This document shows, piece by piece, positions 19,418-30,663 of a DNA stretch of 64,000 nucleotides (position 1 is its first letter; each line of letters opens with the position of its first letter). The translations under genes and the position numbers were made by a program. The stretch lies in NCBI GenBank assembly GCA_902535745.1, contig CACAUR010000002.1, positions 62,001 to 126,000 of the forward strand, read 5' to 3'. The notes beneath the pieces are model-generated. The model did no database searches, was not told where the DNA came from, and saw nothing but the letters and a program-made list of their open reading frames with translations. The stretch is from an uncultured Pelagibacteraceae bacterium. GTDB lineage: Bacteria > Pseudomonadota > Alphaproteobacteria > Pelagibacterales > Pelagibacteraceae.

Positions 19418-19792
19418 ATGAAAAAATTAACGTGCCACTGTGGAGAGATAGAAATAAAAATAAAATTAAAAGAAAAATCAAATGATTATTACAGATGTAA
19501 CTGCTCTATTTGTAAAAGAAAAGGCTCTATAACAACAATAGTGGATAAGAAAGATTTGGAAATAGTTAAGGGTGCAGAAAAAATTAAATGTTACCAATTC
19601 AATACAAAAGCTGCAAAGCACTTTTTTTGTTCAGTCTGCGGAATAAATACTCATAATTTGAGAAGGAGTGATCCAAATACATATGGAGTAAACATTGGGT
19701 GTTTGGAAGATATATCAACTAAGGAATTATTTAAACTTAAGGTAAGAGTTAATGACGGTAAAAATCATAAGATGGATAGAATTGAAAAATGA
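19418..19792 (+). CDS. GFA/CENP-V family zinc protein, copy 1
   Basis: 124 aa; CHCGEIEIKIK, CNCSICKRKGS, FFCSVCGINTHN. Confidence 0.88.
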   Translation: MKKLTCHCGEIEIKIKLKEKSNDYYRCNCSICKRKGSITTIVDKKDLEIVKGAEKIKCYQFNTKAAKHFFCSVCGINTHNLRRSDPNTYGVNIGCLEDISTKELFKLKVRVNDGKNHKMDRIEK

Positions 19793-20160
19793 TTAAAAAA
19801 TTAACATGTCATTGTGGGCAAGTAGAAGCTGAGGTAAAGATACCTGAAACAGGTATTGAAAAATTCATGAGATGCAATTGCTCTTTATGTAAAAGAAAAG
19901 GATACATAATTGGTGTAGTTGGGGAAAATGATTTCAAATTAATTAAAGGTGAGAAAATATTGAAACTTTACCAATATTATACAAAAGTTGCCAAACACTA
20001 TTTCTGTTCTATATGTGGTATTCATACTCACAATAGACCAAGAATTAATCCAAAAATTTACGGAATAAACATTGCATGTATTGACGACATAGATACTTTT
20101 GCATTAAAAGATGTTCCAGTTAACAATGGTGAAAACCACCCATTAGATCAAAAAAAGTAA
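19789..20160 (+). CDS. GFA/CENP-V family zinc protein, copy 2
   Basis: 123 aa; CHCGQVEAEVK, CNCSLCKRKGY, YFCSICGIHTHN; ATGA overlap with copy 1. Confidence 0.88.
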   Translation: MIKKLTCHCGQVEAEVKIPETGIEKFMRCNCSLCKRKGYIIGVVGENDFKLIKGEKILKLYQYYTKVAKHYFCSICGIHTHNRPRINPKIYGINIACIDDIDTFALKDVPVNNGENHPLDQKK

Positions 20161-20161
20161 A

Positions 20162-21091
20162 ATGCAAAATTATAGAGAGTGTTTTGAAAAGGTAAGAAAA
20201 GATTGTGTAAAATACATACAGTCGCAAGAAACAAAAAAAGAAAAGTTTAAAAACAAAGATCAAATGATAAAATCCCATATAATTCCTTTATGTTTTTGGA
20301 TTAACAAAAAAAGGAAAAATAACAAAACTTTGCTCTTAGGTCTTGCAGGAGGTCAGGGGACTGGAAAAACAACAATTTCAACTTTATTAAGATTAGTACT
20401 TATCAAGTATTTTAAACTACGAGTTTTTAAAATTTCTATTGATGATTTTTATAAAACTAGAAAAGAAAGAATTTTATTGTCAAAAAATAAACATCCTTTG
20501 TTACTTACAAGAGGAGTTCCAGGCACCCACGACATACAATTAATGATTAATCTTTTTAGGAAAGTTAAAAAAAATACATTTAGATCAATTAATGTTCCGA
20601 AATTTGATAAGTCAATTGATGACAGGTGTAAAAAAAATAGTTGGTTCAAATTAAAAAAGAAACCAGATATTTTAATTTTAGAAGGTTGGTGTGTTGGTGC
20701 TAAACCTGAAAATAATAAATCTTTAAATAGACCAATAAATGTTTTAGAAAAAAATGAAGACAACAAAAAGATTTGGAGAAGTTATGTTAATAATCAACTT
20801 AAATTGAAATATTCAAAACTCTTTGATCAACTTGATAGTCTGTTATATTTAAAAGCTAAAAATTTTAAATTACTAAAAAGATGGAGATTGAAACAAGAGA
20901 AAAAACTAAAAATGAAAAGTGGAACTAAAAAAAATTCAAAAATAATGAATGAGAAAGAAGTTGAAACTTTTATGATGACTTATCAAAGAATTACTCAAAA
21001 TATGTTTAAGTATACCCCAAAATATTCTTCAGCAGTTATAGATCTTAATGAAAAACATCAAATTAAAAAGGTAAGATTTAAACATGCTTAA
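20162..21091 (+). CDS. P-loop kinase, D-glycerate 3-kinase (GLYK)-like
   Basis: 309 aa; LLLGLAGGQGTGKTTIS Walker A, ISIDDFYKTRKER, TRGVPGTHD, LEGWCVGAKP. Confidence 0.78.
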   Translation: MQNYRECFEKVRKDCVKYIQSQETKKEKFKNKDQMIKSHIIPLCFWINKKRKNNKTLLLGLAGGQGTGKTTISTLLRLVLIKYFKLRVFKISIDDFYKTRKERILLSKNKHPLLLTRGVPGTHDIQLMINLFRKVKKNTFRSINVPKFDKSIDDRCKKNSWFKLKKKPDILILEGWCVGAKPENNKSLNRPINVLEKNEDNKKIWRSYVNNQLKLKYSKLFDQLDSLLYLKAKNFKLLKRWRLKQEKKLKMKSGTKKNSKIMNEKEVETFMMTYQRITQNMFKYTPKYSSAVIDLNEKHQIKKVRFKHA

Positions 21092-22388
21092 TTTTTTAAG
21101 AATAACAATTTTAATTTTATTTTTCTCGATACAAAATTCGTATGCTGCAGATTTTTACAAAGCATTACAGGACGCTTATTTGAGTAACCCTGAGCTAAAT
21201 GCAGAGAGAGAAAACATCTTAGTTTCAGAAGAAGATTTAAAAATATCAAAGAGTGAGTTTTTACCTTCCGTTACAATTACTGGCACTAAAAGTGAGGCGA
21301 CCACTAAAAAATTAACAGATCGCGATGGAACTAGTGCTGCTATTACTGATGTAGATACTGAAACACAAACTGTCACGATAGAGCAAAAAGTTTTTCAAGG
21401 TTTAGGTGGAAAAGCAGACCTTGATAAAAGTAAAATTGGTATAAATTTAGCAAAAGCAAAATTATTAAAGAAAGAACAAGAAGTTATATTAAGTGCAGCT
21501 GAAGCTTTTACAGGAGTTATTTTAGCTAACAAGAAATTTAAAATAAATAAAGAAAACTTAGATTTATTGGAAAGACAAGTAGAAACTGATCAAAATAGAC
21601 TTGAAAGTGGAATTATAACTTTAGCAGATTTAGCTCAATCTGAATCATCTTTAGCTGGAGCACAAGCACAATTTATCAACTCTCAAAATGATTTAGTTAC
21701 CGCCAAACTTCTTTATGAAAAAATTATAGGCCCACTTAATGATATTGAAAGTTTAAGTGAAGATGTAAACATAGAATTTGATATTCCAACATCCCTTCAA
21801 AACGCTATTCAAATTTCAAAAGGGAGTAACCCAGATCTTACAATTGCTAAACTAGAGTATGACCAATCTGAAAAGGATGTTAAAATCGCACTTTCAGAAT
21901 TTTCACCTACAGCAACTATTTCAGCTAAGTCTTCAAAATCAGATGACTTTAGCTCATCATATGATGAAAGAGAACAAGAGACAGTAAGTGCTGAAATTTC
22001 TTGGCCAATATTTCAAGGAGGAAAAAATTCAGCATCTCTTGAAAGGAGCAAGAATTTACAAAATCGAAAACAATTACTTTTAGATAATGCTGTTAGAACT
22101 AATGAAACAATCGTTGCCAGCGCTTGGTCTAAGTTTCAATCTTCAGATAGTTTGTTATCTTCAGTTCGTGCGCAGGTGAAAGCTGCAGAAATTGCTCACG
22201 AAGGGATAACAGTTGAATATGAAACTGGACTTGGAAGAACCACTCTTGATGTTATTCAATCAAATACAATTCTTTTAACGGCTAGAATCAATTTAGCTAA
22301 CTCAGAAAGAAACCTCCTATTGTCACAGTTAGAGTTGTTAAAATCAGTGGGCCTTTTGAACGCCAAATATCTTAAGATTATTAAGTAA
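21084..22388 (+). CDS. tolC: TolC family outer membrane efflux protein
   Basis: 434 aa; signal peptide; ALQDAYLSNPELNAERE, RLESGIITLADLAQSES, TTLDVIQSNT. Confidence 0.9.
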   Translation: MLNFLRITILILFFSIQNSYAADFYKALQDAYLSNPELNAERENILVSEEDLKISKSEFLPSVTITGTKSEATTKKLTDRDGTSAAITDVDTETQTVTIEQKVFQGLGGKADLDKSKIGINLAKAKLLKKEQEVILSAAEAFTGVILANKKFKINKENLDLLERQVETDQNRLESGIITLADLAQSESSLAGAQAQFINSQNDLVTAKLLYEKIIGPLNDIESLSEDVNIEFDIPTSLQNAIQISKGSNPDLTIAKLEYDQSEKDVKIALSEFSPTATISAKSSKSDDFSSSYDEREQETVSAEISWPIFQGGKNSASLERSKNLQNRKQLLLDNAVRTNETIVASAWSKFQSSDSLLSSVRAQVKAAEIAHEGITVEYETGLGRTTLDVIQSNTILLTARINLANSERNLLLSQLELLKSVGLLNAKYLKIIK

Positions 22389-22485
22389 TTTAGAGCTTTT
22401 TTTTTAATCCTTGCCAATGAGAACAAAATGTGTACATTTATATCTATGATTCGTATGTTAACAATTAATAAAAAAAAGGCATCAA

Positions 22486-23610
22486 ATGACAAAAAATAAC
22501 TTAAAAGTGGTTAAAACCGCGAAAGATAAAGATTTGGAAAACAAAGAAAAAAACAAAGCTCTAGACGCAGCTATCAGTCAAATTACTGATAATTTTGGAA
22601 AAGGTTCTGTAATGAAGCTTGGCCAAAAAAAAGCTATGGATATAGAGTCTATTTCTACAGGCTCTTTAAGCTTAGATTTAGCTTTAGGTATTGGTGGATT
22701 ACCGAAAGGAAGAATTGTCGAAATTTATGGTCCAGAGTCATCTGGAAAAACAACACTTGCTCTTCAAGTAGTCGCTGAAGCTCAAAAATCTGGCGGAATA
22801 TGTGCATTTGTTGATGCAGAGCATGCTTTAGACCCAGTATATGCAAAAAAATTAGGTGTAAATACAGAGGAATTATTAATTTCTCAACCTGATGCTGGTG
22901 AGCAAGCACTCGAGATAGCAGATACACTTGTTAAGTCAGGTTCTATTTCTGTAATAGTTATTGATTCAGTTGCAGCATTAACACCAAGAGCTGAAATTGA
23001 AGGGGACATGGGCGATCATCACGTAGGTCTTCAATCAAGATTAATGAGTCAGGCATTGAGAAAATTAACTAGCTCAATATCAAACACAAACACAATGATG
23101 ATTTTCATTAACCAAATCAGAATGAAAATAGGTGTTATGTTTGGAAGTCCTGAAACTACATCAGGTGGAAATGCATTAAAATTCTACTCATCTGTAAGAA
23201 TGGACATTAGAAGAATTGGTGCGATAAAAGATAAAGATGCAATCATTGGTAATTCTACAAGAGTTAAAGTTGTTAAAAACAAAGTATCTCCACCATTTAA
23301 AGTAGTTGAGTTTGATCTAATGTATGGAAAAGGAATTAGTAAAGTAGGTGAATTAATCGACCTTGGTGCAAAAGCAGAGATTGTTGAAAAATCTGGTGCT
23401 TGGTATGCATACAAAGGTGAGAAAATTGGTCAAGGAAGAGAAAATGCCAAAATCTACTTAGAACAAAATCCAAAAGTTGCCGCTGAAATAGAGATGGCAA
23501 TTAGAGAAAAAGCAGGTGTGATTACTAAAAAAATTGAAGGAAACCCACTTGATCAGGAAAAAATAGAAGCGAGCCAAAAACAAGAGACTCCTCCTGCAAA
23601 AAAGAATTAG
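22486..23610 (+). CDS. recA: Recombinase RecA
   Basis: 374 aa; [52 protein letters not shown]. Confidence 0.98.
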   Translation: MTKNNLKVVKTAKDKDLENKEKNKALDAAISQITDNFGKGSVMKLGQKKAMDIESISTGSLSLDLALGIGGLPKGRIVEIYGPESSGKTTLALQVVAEAQKSGGICAFVDAEHALDPVYAKKLGVNTEELLISQPDAGEQALEIADTLVKSGSISVIVIDSVAALTPRAEIEGDMGDHHVGLQSRLMSQALRKLTSSISNTNTMMIFINQIRMKIGVMFGSPETTSGGNALKFYSSVRMDIRRIGAIKDKDAIIGNSTRVKVVKNKVSPPFKVVEFDLMYGKGISKVGELIDLGAKAEIVEKSGAWYAYKGEKIGQGRENAKIYLEQNPKVAAEIEMAIREKAGVITKKIEGNPLDQEKIEASQKQETPPAKKN

Positions 23611-23633
23611 CTAAATAGTCATTATTAGTTAAG

Positions 23634-23660
23634 AAAAGGCGCTGTAACAAGCGCCTTTTT
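23634..23660 (+). terminator. Rho-independent terminator after recA
   Basis: AAAGGCGCT-gtaaca-AGCGCCTTT plus T tract. Confidence 0.88.
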
Positions 23661-23707
23661 CCCCTTAAGATTATAGACATCATTTAAAAAAGCTGTATTT
23701 TAAAAAT

Positions 23708-26374
23708 ATGGCTCAAAAAACCTTAAATGAAATAAGAAATACTTTTCTCAAATATTTTGAGAAAAATGATCATAAAATAGTTGAGTCTAGCAATCTTGTT
23801 CCTAACAATGATCCAACATTGATGTTTGCAAATTCCGGGATGGTTCAATTCAAAAATGTTTTTACTGGGTTAGAGAAAAGAGATTATAAAAGAGCCACCA
23901 CTTCACAAAAATGCGTTAGAGCAGGCGGAAAACATAATGATTTAGAAAATGTTGGATATACCCCAAGACACCACACTTTTTTTGAAATGCTTGGAAACTT
24001 TTCGTTTGGAGATTATTTTAAAGAAAGAGCAATAGAGCTTGCATGGAATTTAATAACTAAAGATTTTGGATTAGATAAAAATAGACTTTATTTCACAGTT
24101 TTTAAAGAAGATGAAGAAGCATTTAAACTTTGGAAAAAAGTATCAGGCTTAAATGAAAATAAAATAATTAAAATTTCCACCTCAGATAACTTTTGGTCAA
24201 TGGGTGAAACAGGTCCATGTGGCCCTTGTTCTGAAATTTTTTATGATCACGGAGATCATTTAAAAGGTGGGCTACCCGGAAGCAAAGACCAAGATGGCGA
24301 TAGATATATTGAGATTTGGAACTTAGTTTTCATGCAATATGAACAGGTTTCAAAAGATAAAAGAATAGATTTACCCAAACCTTCAGTAGATACAGGTATG
24401 GGTCTTGAGAGAATGGCAGCACTTCTTCAAGGTACACATGACAATTATAAAACAGATCATTTCTTAAAATTAATAAATTCAATTTCAGAAACTGTAAAAG
24501 TTAAACCAAACGAAAACAATTTATCAAGTTTTAGAGTAATAGCTGATCACTTAAGAGCAAGTGCGTTTCTACTTGCTGAAGGTGTGTTACCATCCAATGA
24601 GGGAAGAGGCTATGTACTAAGAAGAATAATGAGAAGAGGAATGAGACACTCACATTTACTAGGTTCTAAAGAACCAATTTTTTACAATATTTTTAAAACT
24701 CTTTTAGATGAAATGTTTAAAAATTATCCGGAATTAAAAAGAGCAGAGTCGCTTATTAAAGAAACTTTGAAAATGGAGGAAGAAAAATTTTTGGTTTTAT
24801 TAGAAAGAGGTATGAAAATTTTAGATGATGAAATCTCAAAAATTAAAAAAGTCCTTCCAGGTGAAGTTGCTTTCAAGCTTTACGATACTTACGGATTTCC
24901 TTTAGATTTAACTGAAGATATTCTTAAGAACAAATCTCTTCAAATTGATAACAAAAAATTTGATGAGATGATGAAAAAAAGTAAGGAATTAGCAAAAAAG
25001 AATTGGAAAGGTTCAGGTGATAGCTCAGTCAGTGAAATTTGGTTTAACTTAAAAGAGAAAATTGGTCCTACTGAATTTTTAGGTTATGAGACTAATCAGG
25101 CTGAGGCAAGTGTTACTGCAATTATTAGAGATGATAAAGAAATTCAACAATTAAAAGAAGGTGAAGAAGGACAAATTATTTTAAATCAAACCCCTTTTTA
25201 TGGAGAGTCTGGTGGCCAGGTCGGAGACGAAGGTACGATAACTTCAGGTGAAAACGAATTTGAGGTAAATGACGTCCAAAAAAAGATTGGAAACTTATTT
25301 GTGCACTTTGGTAAAGTTTCAAAAGGAACAATTAAACTTAAAGATAATGTTGAATTAAAAATTAACTCAAAAAGACGTCAAGATATAAGAGCATATCACT
25401 CAGCAACACATTTATTACATGAATCTCTTAGAAGAACTTTAGGCACACATGTAATGCAAAAAGGATCATTGGTTGCGCCAGATAGATTGAGATTTGATTT
25501 TAGTCATATGAAACCAATTACAGATGAAGAAATGAAAAAAATCGATGAAAATGTTAACAAGTTTGTAAATTCAAAAACAGAAGTTGTTACACGACTAATG
25601 ACTCCTGAAGAGGGAATTAAACAAGGAGCAATGGCTTTATTCGGTGAAAAATATGGAGATGAAGTTAGAGTTGTGTTTATGGGTGAGGAAGATAACAAAT
25701 ATTTTTCAACAGAATTATGTGGTGGAACACACGTAAAAAACACTGGTGAGGTTGGTAAATTTAAAGTAGTCAGCCAGTCATCAATAGCTGCGGGTGTTAG
25801 ACGGGTTGAAGCATTAAGAGATAAACAACTTGAAGAATATCTTAAGTCAAAAGATAAGATGTCTAGTTTGTCCTCTCAAAAAAATGAAGAAGCTATTAAG
25901 TCGTTATCAAATGAAATTATAAAACTTGGAGGAAAACCAATTAAAAAATCAGATGACCTTAAGATTACAATTAAGGAGCTGACAAAACAATTAGAGGAAA
26001 TAACAGTAAAAAGTATTTTATCAGATAAGAAAAAAAATATTATTAAAGATGAAAATATTAAAAAGATTAATATTAGATTTCAAAAAATAGATGACTTACC
26101 TTTTAAAGAATTAAGAAGACTTGTTGATCAAGGTAAGAAAGATATTAAAGAAGGGATTGTTGTTATTTATGCAATTAAAGATGATAAAATTGGTTTAGCA
26201 GTTGGAGTTACAGAAACTTTAACTGAAAAGTACGATGCAATAAAATTTGTAAAATTTGGTTCAGAAATTCTTGGTGGAAAAGGTGGTGGAGGTAGATCTG
26301 ATTTTGCCCAAGCCGGAGGAGTTGATTTAAATAAAATAGAAGAAAGTTTTGAAAAGATTAAAAGCTTAATTTAA
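23708..26374 (+). CDS. alaS: Alanyl-tRNA synthetase
   Basis: 888 aa; [61 protein letters not shown]. Confidence 0.97.
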   Translation: MAQKTLNEIRNTFLKYFEKNDHKIVESSNLVPNNDPTLMFANSGMVQFKNVFTGLEKRDYKRATTSQKCVRAGGKHNDLENVGYTPRHHTFFEMLGNFSFGDYFKERAIELAWNLITKDFGLDKNRLYFTVFKEDEEAFKLWKKVSGLNENKIIKISTSDNFWSMGETGPCGPCSEIFYDHGDHLKGGLPGSKDQDGDRYIEIWNLVFMQYEQVSKDKRIDLPKPSVDTGMGLERMAALLQGTHDNYKTDHFLKLINSISETVKVKPNENNLSSFRVIADHLRASAFLLAEGVLPSNEGRGYVLRRIMRRGMRHSHLLGSKEPIFYNIFKTLLDEMFKNYPELKRAESLIKETLKMEEEKFLVLLERGMKILDDEISKIKKVLPGEVAFKLYDTYGFPLDLTEDILKNKSLQIDNKKFDEMMKKSKELAKKNWKGSGDSSVSEIWFNLKEKIGPTEFLGYETNQAEASVTAIIRDDKEIQQLKEGEEGQIILNQTPFYGESGGQVGDEGTITSGENEFEVNDVQKKIGNLFVHFGKVSKGTIKLKDNVELKINSKRRQDIRAYHSATHLLHESLRRTLGTHVMQKGSLVAPDRLRFDFSHMKPITDEEMKKIDENVNKFVNSKTEVVTRLMTPEEGIKQGAMALFGEKYGDEVRVVFMGEEDNKYFSTELCGGTHVKNTGEVGKFKVVSQSSIAAGVRRVEALRDKQLEEYLKSKDKMSSLSSQKNEEAIKSLSNEIIKLGGKPIKKSDDLKITIKELTKQLEEITVKSILSDKKKNIIKDENIKKINIRFQKIDDLPFKELRRLVDQGKKDIKEGIVVIYAIKDDKIGLAVGVTETLTEKYDAIKFVKFGSEILGGKGGGGRSDFAQAGGVDLNKIEESFEKIKSLI

Positions 26375-27580
26375 CTTCTTTTTTAAATTGCCATCAATTG
26401 CATCAAGAAATTGATTTGTAGTAAGGTATTTTTGATTTGTATCTATTAAAATTGCTAAGTCTTTAGTCATTGATCCAGTTTCGACACAATCGATGCAAAC
26501 TTTTTCCAAAGTATTTGCAAATTTTATCAGCTGATCATTTGCATCTAATTTTCCTCTATGAGCAAGTCCTCTAGTCCAAGCAAAAATTGATGCTATTGGA
26601 TTTGTTGAAGTTTCTTTTCCTTGTTGATGCATTCGATAATGTCTCGTAACAGTTCCATGAGCAGCCTCTGCCTCCATCGTTCTTCCATCAGGTGCGAGTA
26701 AGACACTTGTCATAAGTCCAAGAGAACCATATCCCTGAGCAACAGTATCTGATTGAACGTCACCATCATAGTTTTTACAAGCCCAAATATATTTACCGCT
26801 CCACTTCATTGCACAAGCAACCATGTCATCTATAAGTCTATGTTCATAGGTTAAATTATTCTTTTCAAATGAAGATTTAAATTCCTTTTCAAAAACACTT
26901 TGAAATATGTCTTTAAATCTTCCATCGTAAGTTTTTAAAATCGTGTTTTTTGTTGAAAGGTAAACTGGCCATTTCTTAATCAATCCGTAGTTAAAGCAAG
27001 ATCGAGCAAAATCTTCTATTGATTTATCTAAATTGTACATTGATAAAGCCACCCCTGATCCAGGGAAATTAAATACTTCGTAATTTTTGGTATCTTTACC
27101 GTCTTCAGAAGTCCATTTAATTTCAAGTTTTCCTTTACCAGGAACTTTAAAATCGGTTGCTCTATATTGGTCACCAAATGCATGTCTTCCAATAATCACA
27201 GGATCAGTCCATGATGGTACCAATCTTGGAACATTTTTACAAATAATGGGCTCTCTAAATACAGTTCCTCCAATGATATTTCTAATTGTACCGTTTGGAG
27301 ATCTCCACATTTTTTTTAAATTAAATTCTTTTACTCGTGCTTCGTCTGGAGTAATTGTTGCACACTTAATACCTACACCATTCTTTTTAATTGCATTCGC
27401 ACAATCTATAGTTATTTGATCTGAGGTATCATCCCTGCTTTTCATACCAAGATCGTAATATTCAATACCTAAATCTATATACGGTAATATCAGTTTATTC
27501 TTAATAAACTCCCAAATTACTCTTGTCATTTCATCGCCATCCAACTCGACGATTGGGTTTTTGACCTTAATTTTGCTCAT
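26366..27580 (-). CDS. icd: NADP-dependent isocitrate dehydrogenase (eukaryote-like type II)
   Basis: 404 aa; [62 protein letters not shown]. Confidence 0.96.
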   Translation of the reverse strand: MSKIKVKNPIVELDGDEMTRVIWEFIKNKLILPYIDLGIEYYDLGMKSRDDTSDQITIDCANAIKKNGVGIKCATITPDEARVKEFNLKKMWRSPNGTIRNIIGGTVFREPIICKNVPRLVPSWTDPVIIGRHAFGDQYRATDFKVPGKGKLEIKWTSEDGKDTKNYEVFNFPGSGVALSMYNLDKSIEDFARSCFNYGLIKKWPVYLSTKNTILKTYDGRFKDIFQSVFEKEFKSSFEKNNLTYEHRLIDDMVACAMKWSGKYIWACKNYDGDVQSDTVAQGYGSLGLMTSVLLAPDGRTMEAEAAHGTVTRHYRMHQQGKETSTNPIASIFAWTRGLAHRGKLDANDQLIKFANTLEKVCIDCVETGSMTKDLAILIDTNQKYLTTNQFLDAIDGNLKKKLN

Positions 27581-27656
27581 ATTTATGTATAAATCTTAGT
27601 AATTGAATTTCTGCTTTTTATATACATATTAATCAGAAATTATCAAATAAAGGATT

Positions 27657-28304
27657 ATGATAGATAAAGTTTTTCCGAAAATACATAACGAGGGATATAA
27701 GTTTTTAGTAATCTTTGGACTTGGAACACTTGTTTTATATTTAATAAGTGGTTTCTTAGGTTTAATAGGTGTCATTCTTACAATATGGGTTTACTATTTT
27801 TTTAGAGATCCAGAAAGATTCCCAATTAATGATGAAAATTATCTTGTAAGTCCGGCTGATGGATTAGTGATAAAAGTAGAGGAAGTTAATGGACCTTCAG
27901 AACTTTCCTTAGAGAATAAAAAATTTACCAAAGTAAGCGTGTTCATGAATGTTTTCGATTGTCACGTAAATAGAATTCCATGCAGTGGTGAAATTGAGGA
28001 AATTTTATATAAACCTGGCAAGTTTTTAAATGCGTCTCTAGACAAAGCCAGCGAGGACAATGAGAGAAATTATTATAAAATAAAAAATAGTAATGGTGAC
28101 CAGATTGTAGTTGTTCAGATAGCTGGTTTGATTGCTAGGCGTATTGTTACTGAGACAAACAAAGGAGAAAAACTAAACCAAGGTGATCGAATAGGAATGA
28201 TTAGATTTGGTAGTAGGGCAGATATATACTTTGAAAATTACAAACCATTAGTAAAAGTAAATCAAAGAGCAGTGGCTGGCGAGACATTAATTGCAAAAAA
28301 ATAA
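27657..28304 (+). CDS. psd: Phosphatidylserine decarboxylase (short type)
   Basis: 215 aa; FRDPER, SPADGLVIKVEEV, MNVFDCHVNRIPCSG, MIRFGSRADIYF. Confidence 0.94.
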   Translation: MIDKVFPKIHNEGYKFLVIFGLGTLVLYLISGFLGLIGVILTIWVYYFFRDPERFPINDENYLVSPADGLVIKVEEVNGPSELSLENKKFTKVSVFMNVFDCHVNRIPCSGEIEEILYKPGKFLNASLDKASEDNERNYYKIKNSNGDQIVVVQIAGLIARRIVTETNKGEKLNQGDRIGMIRFGSRADIYFENYKPLVKVNQRAVAGETLIAKK

Positions 28305-28305
28305 A

Positions 28306-29103
28306 ATGGAACAACAAAATAAAAATTTCAAATTAGTTGCGAATAAGAAAACAAGATCGATTTTACCTAATATGTTTACACTAGTGGGCGTGTGTATAGG
28401 CTTAACGTCTATTAAATTTGCTTTTGATGGCAGCTTTGGTTTTGCAGTTCTTGCAATATTAGTTGCGGGTATTATAGATGGTCTTGATGGAAGAATTGCA
28501 CGACTTATAAAAGGAACATCTGAAGTTGGTAAAGAACTAGACTCATTAACGGATGTTATAAGCTTCGGAGTTGCCCCAGCTTTTATAATGTTTTTTTGGT
28601 CCTTAAATAATCTTGGAAGAGTAGGGTGGTTAGTTTGTTTGATTTATGTAATTTGTGTCGCTTTAAGATTAGCGAGATTTAATATTACATCTAATACAAA
28701 TGCAAAGTGGAAAGACAATTTTTTTGAAGGAGTCCCTTCACCAGCTGGGGGTATTTTAGTTTTATTTCCATTAATTTATAGTTTTAGTGAACTTCAATTT
28801 TTTTCGATCGAAAATGAATATCTAGTGCCCAGTTTTTTTATTTTAACTTCAATTTTATTAATCAGTAAAATACCAACTTATTCTTTTAAAAAGATTGTAG
28901 TCCCTAGAAGATTAACAATCTTTTTATTATTTACGTTAATTTTATTTTTTGGGTTGTTAATAATCTATACCTATAACGTTCTAGTATTATCAACGTTAAT
29001 ATACTTACTTCTTATTCCAATTAGCTTTTTCCATTTTCGCAGCTTATCCAAAAAACTTAGTCATGTTAGTCAAGATGGTGAAGATCAAGAAGATGTCCTT
29101 TAA
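28306..29103 (+). CDS. pssA: CDP-diacylglycerol-serine O-phosphatidyltransferase
   Basis: DGLDGRIARLIKGTSEVGKELDSLTDVISFGVAPA CDP-alcohol transferase motif; start probably ATG 28306 rather than TTG 28291. Confidence 0.93.
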   Translation: MEQQNKNFKLVANKKTRSILPNMFTLVGVCIGLTSIKFAFDGSFGFAVLAILVAGIIDGLDGRIARLIKGTSEVGKELDSLTDVISFGVAPAFIMFFWSLNNLGRVGWLVCLIYVICVALRLARFNITSNTNAKWKDNFFEGVPSPAGGILVLFPLIYSFSELQFFSIENEYLVPSFFILTSILLISKIPTYSFKKIVVPRRLTIFLLFTLILFFGLLIIYTYNVLVLSTLIYLLLIPISFFHFRSLSKKLSHVSQDGEDQEDVL

Positions 29104-30018
29104 ATGAAAACAAACGCTATAGTTTCATTAGCAGATGAAAAGTATTTTAATTTATTAATTGAATTAATTGACTCAATAAAAAAAAACCCTAAGAGCAAAG
29201 ATATAGCAATTTGCATACTTGATGCAGGCTTAAATGACAATCAAAGAAAAGAACTAAAAAACAACGTTGATGAAGTTGCAAAAGCAGAGTGGGATATTGA
29301 AGTTTCAAATTTAAAAGTAATGGGAAAAGAATGGCTGAAAAGTCAAGTGTCTCGTGCATTTCTACCAAAATATTTTCCAAAATATGAAAAGTATCTTTGG
29401 ATAGATTGTGATGCATGGGTTAACGATTGGAAGTGTATAGATTTATATTTCAAAGCATGTGAAAAAGGAAAATTGGGAATAACTCAAACAATGGGCCCAG
29501 GCTATAAAGTAATGTCAAAAGTTAAATGGTTATTTGGAAAATTAGCAATAATTAAAAGCCAAAATTTTAAACATGCTCTTTCGTCAAATATTGGTATTTC
29601 AAAATCAAGAAAACTTGCGTTTGCACCCCATATTAACATTGGTGTTTTTTCACTTCAAAAAAATTCACCTTGCTGGGAAGTATGGCAAAAAAATCTAAGA
29701 CAAACCTTAAAAAGTGGAAAAATTTTTGGCTCAGAAGGGTTAGCAATTAATCTAAGTGTTTACATAGATGAAATTGATACAGAGTTTTTACCTTTAAATT
29801 GTAATTGGATTGCAAGTAATTTACTTCCAAAATATGATAGCAATCAAAAGACATTTGTAGAGCCTTACTTACCAAATAATAAGATCGGCATCATGCACTT
29901 AGCTGCAGGAATTTGGAAAGATAATGTAGACATGAGATTAGATAAAAATGTAAAAATTGATATCTATAATCTTGATGATCAAAAAGAACTTAAAAGTTTA
30001 AGGTTTAGTAATAGTTGA
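29104..30018 (+). CDS. Putative glycosyltransferase (GT8/nucleotide-diphospho-sugar transferase-like)
   Basis: 304 aa; AIVSLADEKYFNLLIELIDSIK, KYLWIDCDAWVND (DxD), IGIMHLAAGIWKD. Confidence 0.55.
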   Translation: MKTNAIVSLADEKYFNLLIELIDSIKKNPKSKDIAICILDAGLNDNQRKELKNNVDEVAKAEWDIEVSNLKVMGKEWLKSQVSRAFLPKYFPKYEKYLWIDCDAWVNDWKCIDLYFKACEKGKLGITQTMGPGYKVMSKVKWLFGKLAIIKSQNFKHALSSNIGISKSRKLAFAPHINIGVFSLQKNSPCWEVWQKNLRQTLKSGKIFGSEGLAINLSVYIDEIDTEFLPLNCNWIASNLLPKYDSNQKTFVEPYLPNNKIGIMHLAAGIWKDNVDMRLDKNVKIDIYNLDDQKELKSLRFSNS

Positions 30019-30626
30019 AAAAAAATAAAATTTCTAAAAGCTGGGTTATAAGACAAAGAAGAGATAAATATGTTCGTCAATCAAAGTTAGAAGGTTATAG
30101 GTCTAGAGCAGTATATAAACTTAAAGAGTTAGACGAAAAATTTAGAATTATAAAAAATAATTTAAGTATTTTAGATATAGGCTCTGCGCCTGGAAGTTGG
30201 ACACAGTATTTATCCGAAAAATCAAGAGGTTCAAAAATAATGTCTATTGATCTGAAAGAAGTTGAAAAAATAAAAGATGTTTATCATGTTGTTGGTGATT
30301 TCTTAGATAATAAAAACCAACAAATAATTTCAGATTTTTTTCCAAAAAAAATTGATCTCGTAGTCTCTGATATGGCAGTTAACACAACTGGAAATAAAAA
30401 TTTAGATTCAATTCAAACGGGTGAACTTTCTTTAATGGCAATGCACTTTGCCGCTAGTATGCTTCGACCAAAAGGAATTTTTTTATCAAAAATTTTTATG
30501 GGCTCAACATTTAATGAAATTGTTGAAAATGCAAAAAAAAACTTTAAAGAAAGCAAAATCTTTAAACCGCCTTCAAGTAGAAAAGACTCAAAAGAAAACT
30601 TCATTATCTGTAAAAATTTAAGATAG
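30015..30626 (+). CDS. rlmE: 23S rRNA 2'-O-ribose U2552 methyltransferase
   Basis: 203 aa; RSRAVYKLKELDEKF, ILDIGSAPGSWTQYL, DLVVSDMAVNTTGN. Confidence 0.93.
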   Translation: MKKNKISKSWVIRQRRDKYVRQSKLEGYRSRAVYKLKELDEKFRIIKNNLSILDIGSAPGSWTQYLSEKSRGSKIMSIDLKEVEKIKDVYHVVGDFLDNKNQQIISDFFPKKIDLVVSDMAVNTTGNKNLDSIQTGELSLMAMHFAASMLRPKGIFLSKIFMGSTFNEIVENAKKNFKESKIFKPPSSRKDSKENFIICKNLR

Positions 30627-30663
30627 TCACTTTAAAATTTTCAGGAATCGTATATAAACTATT

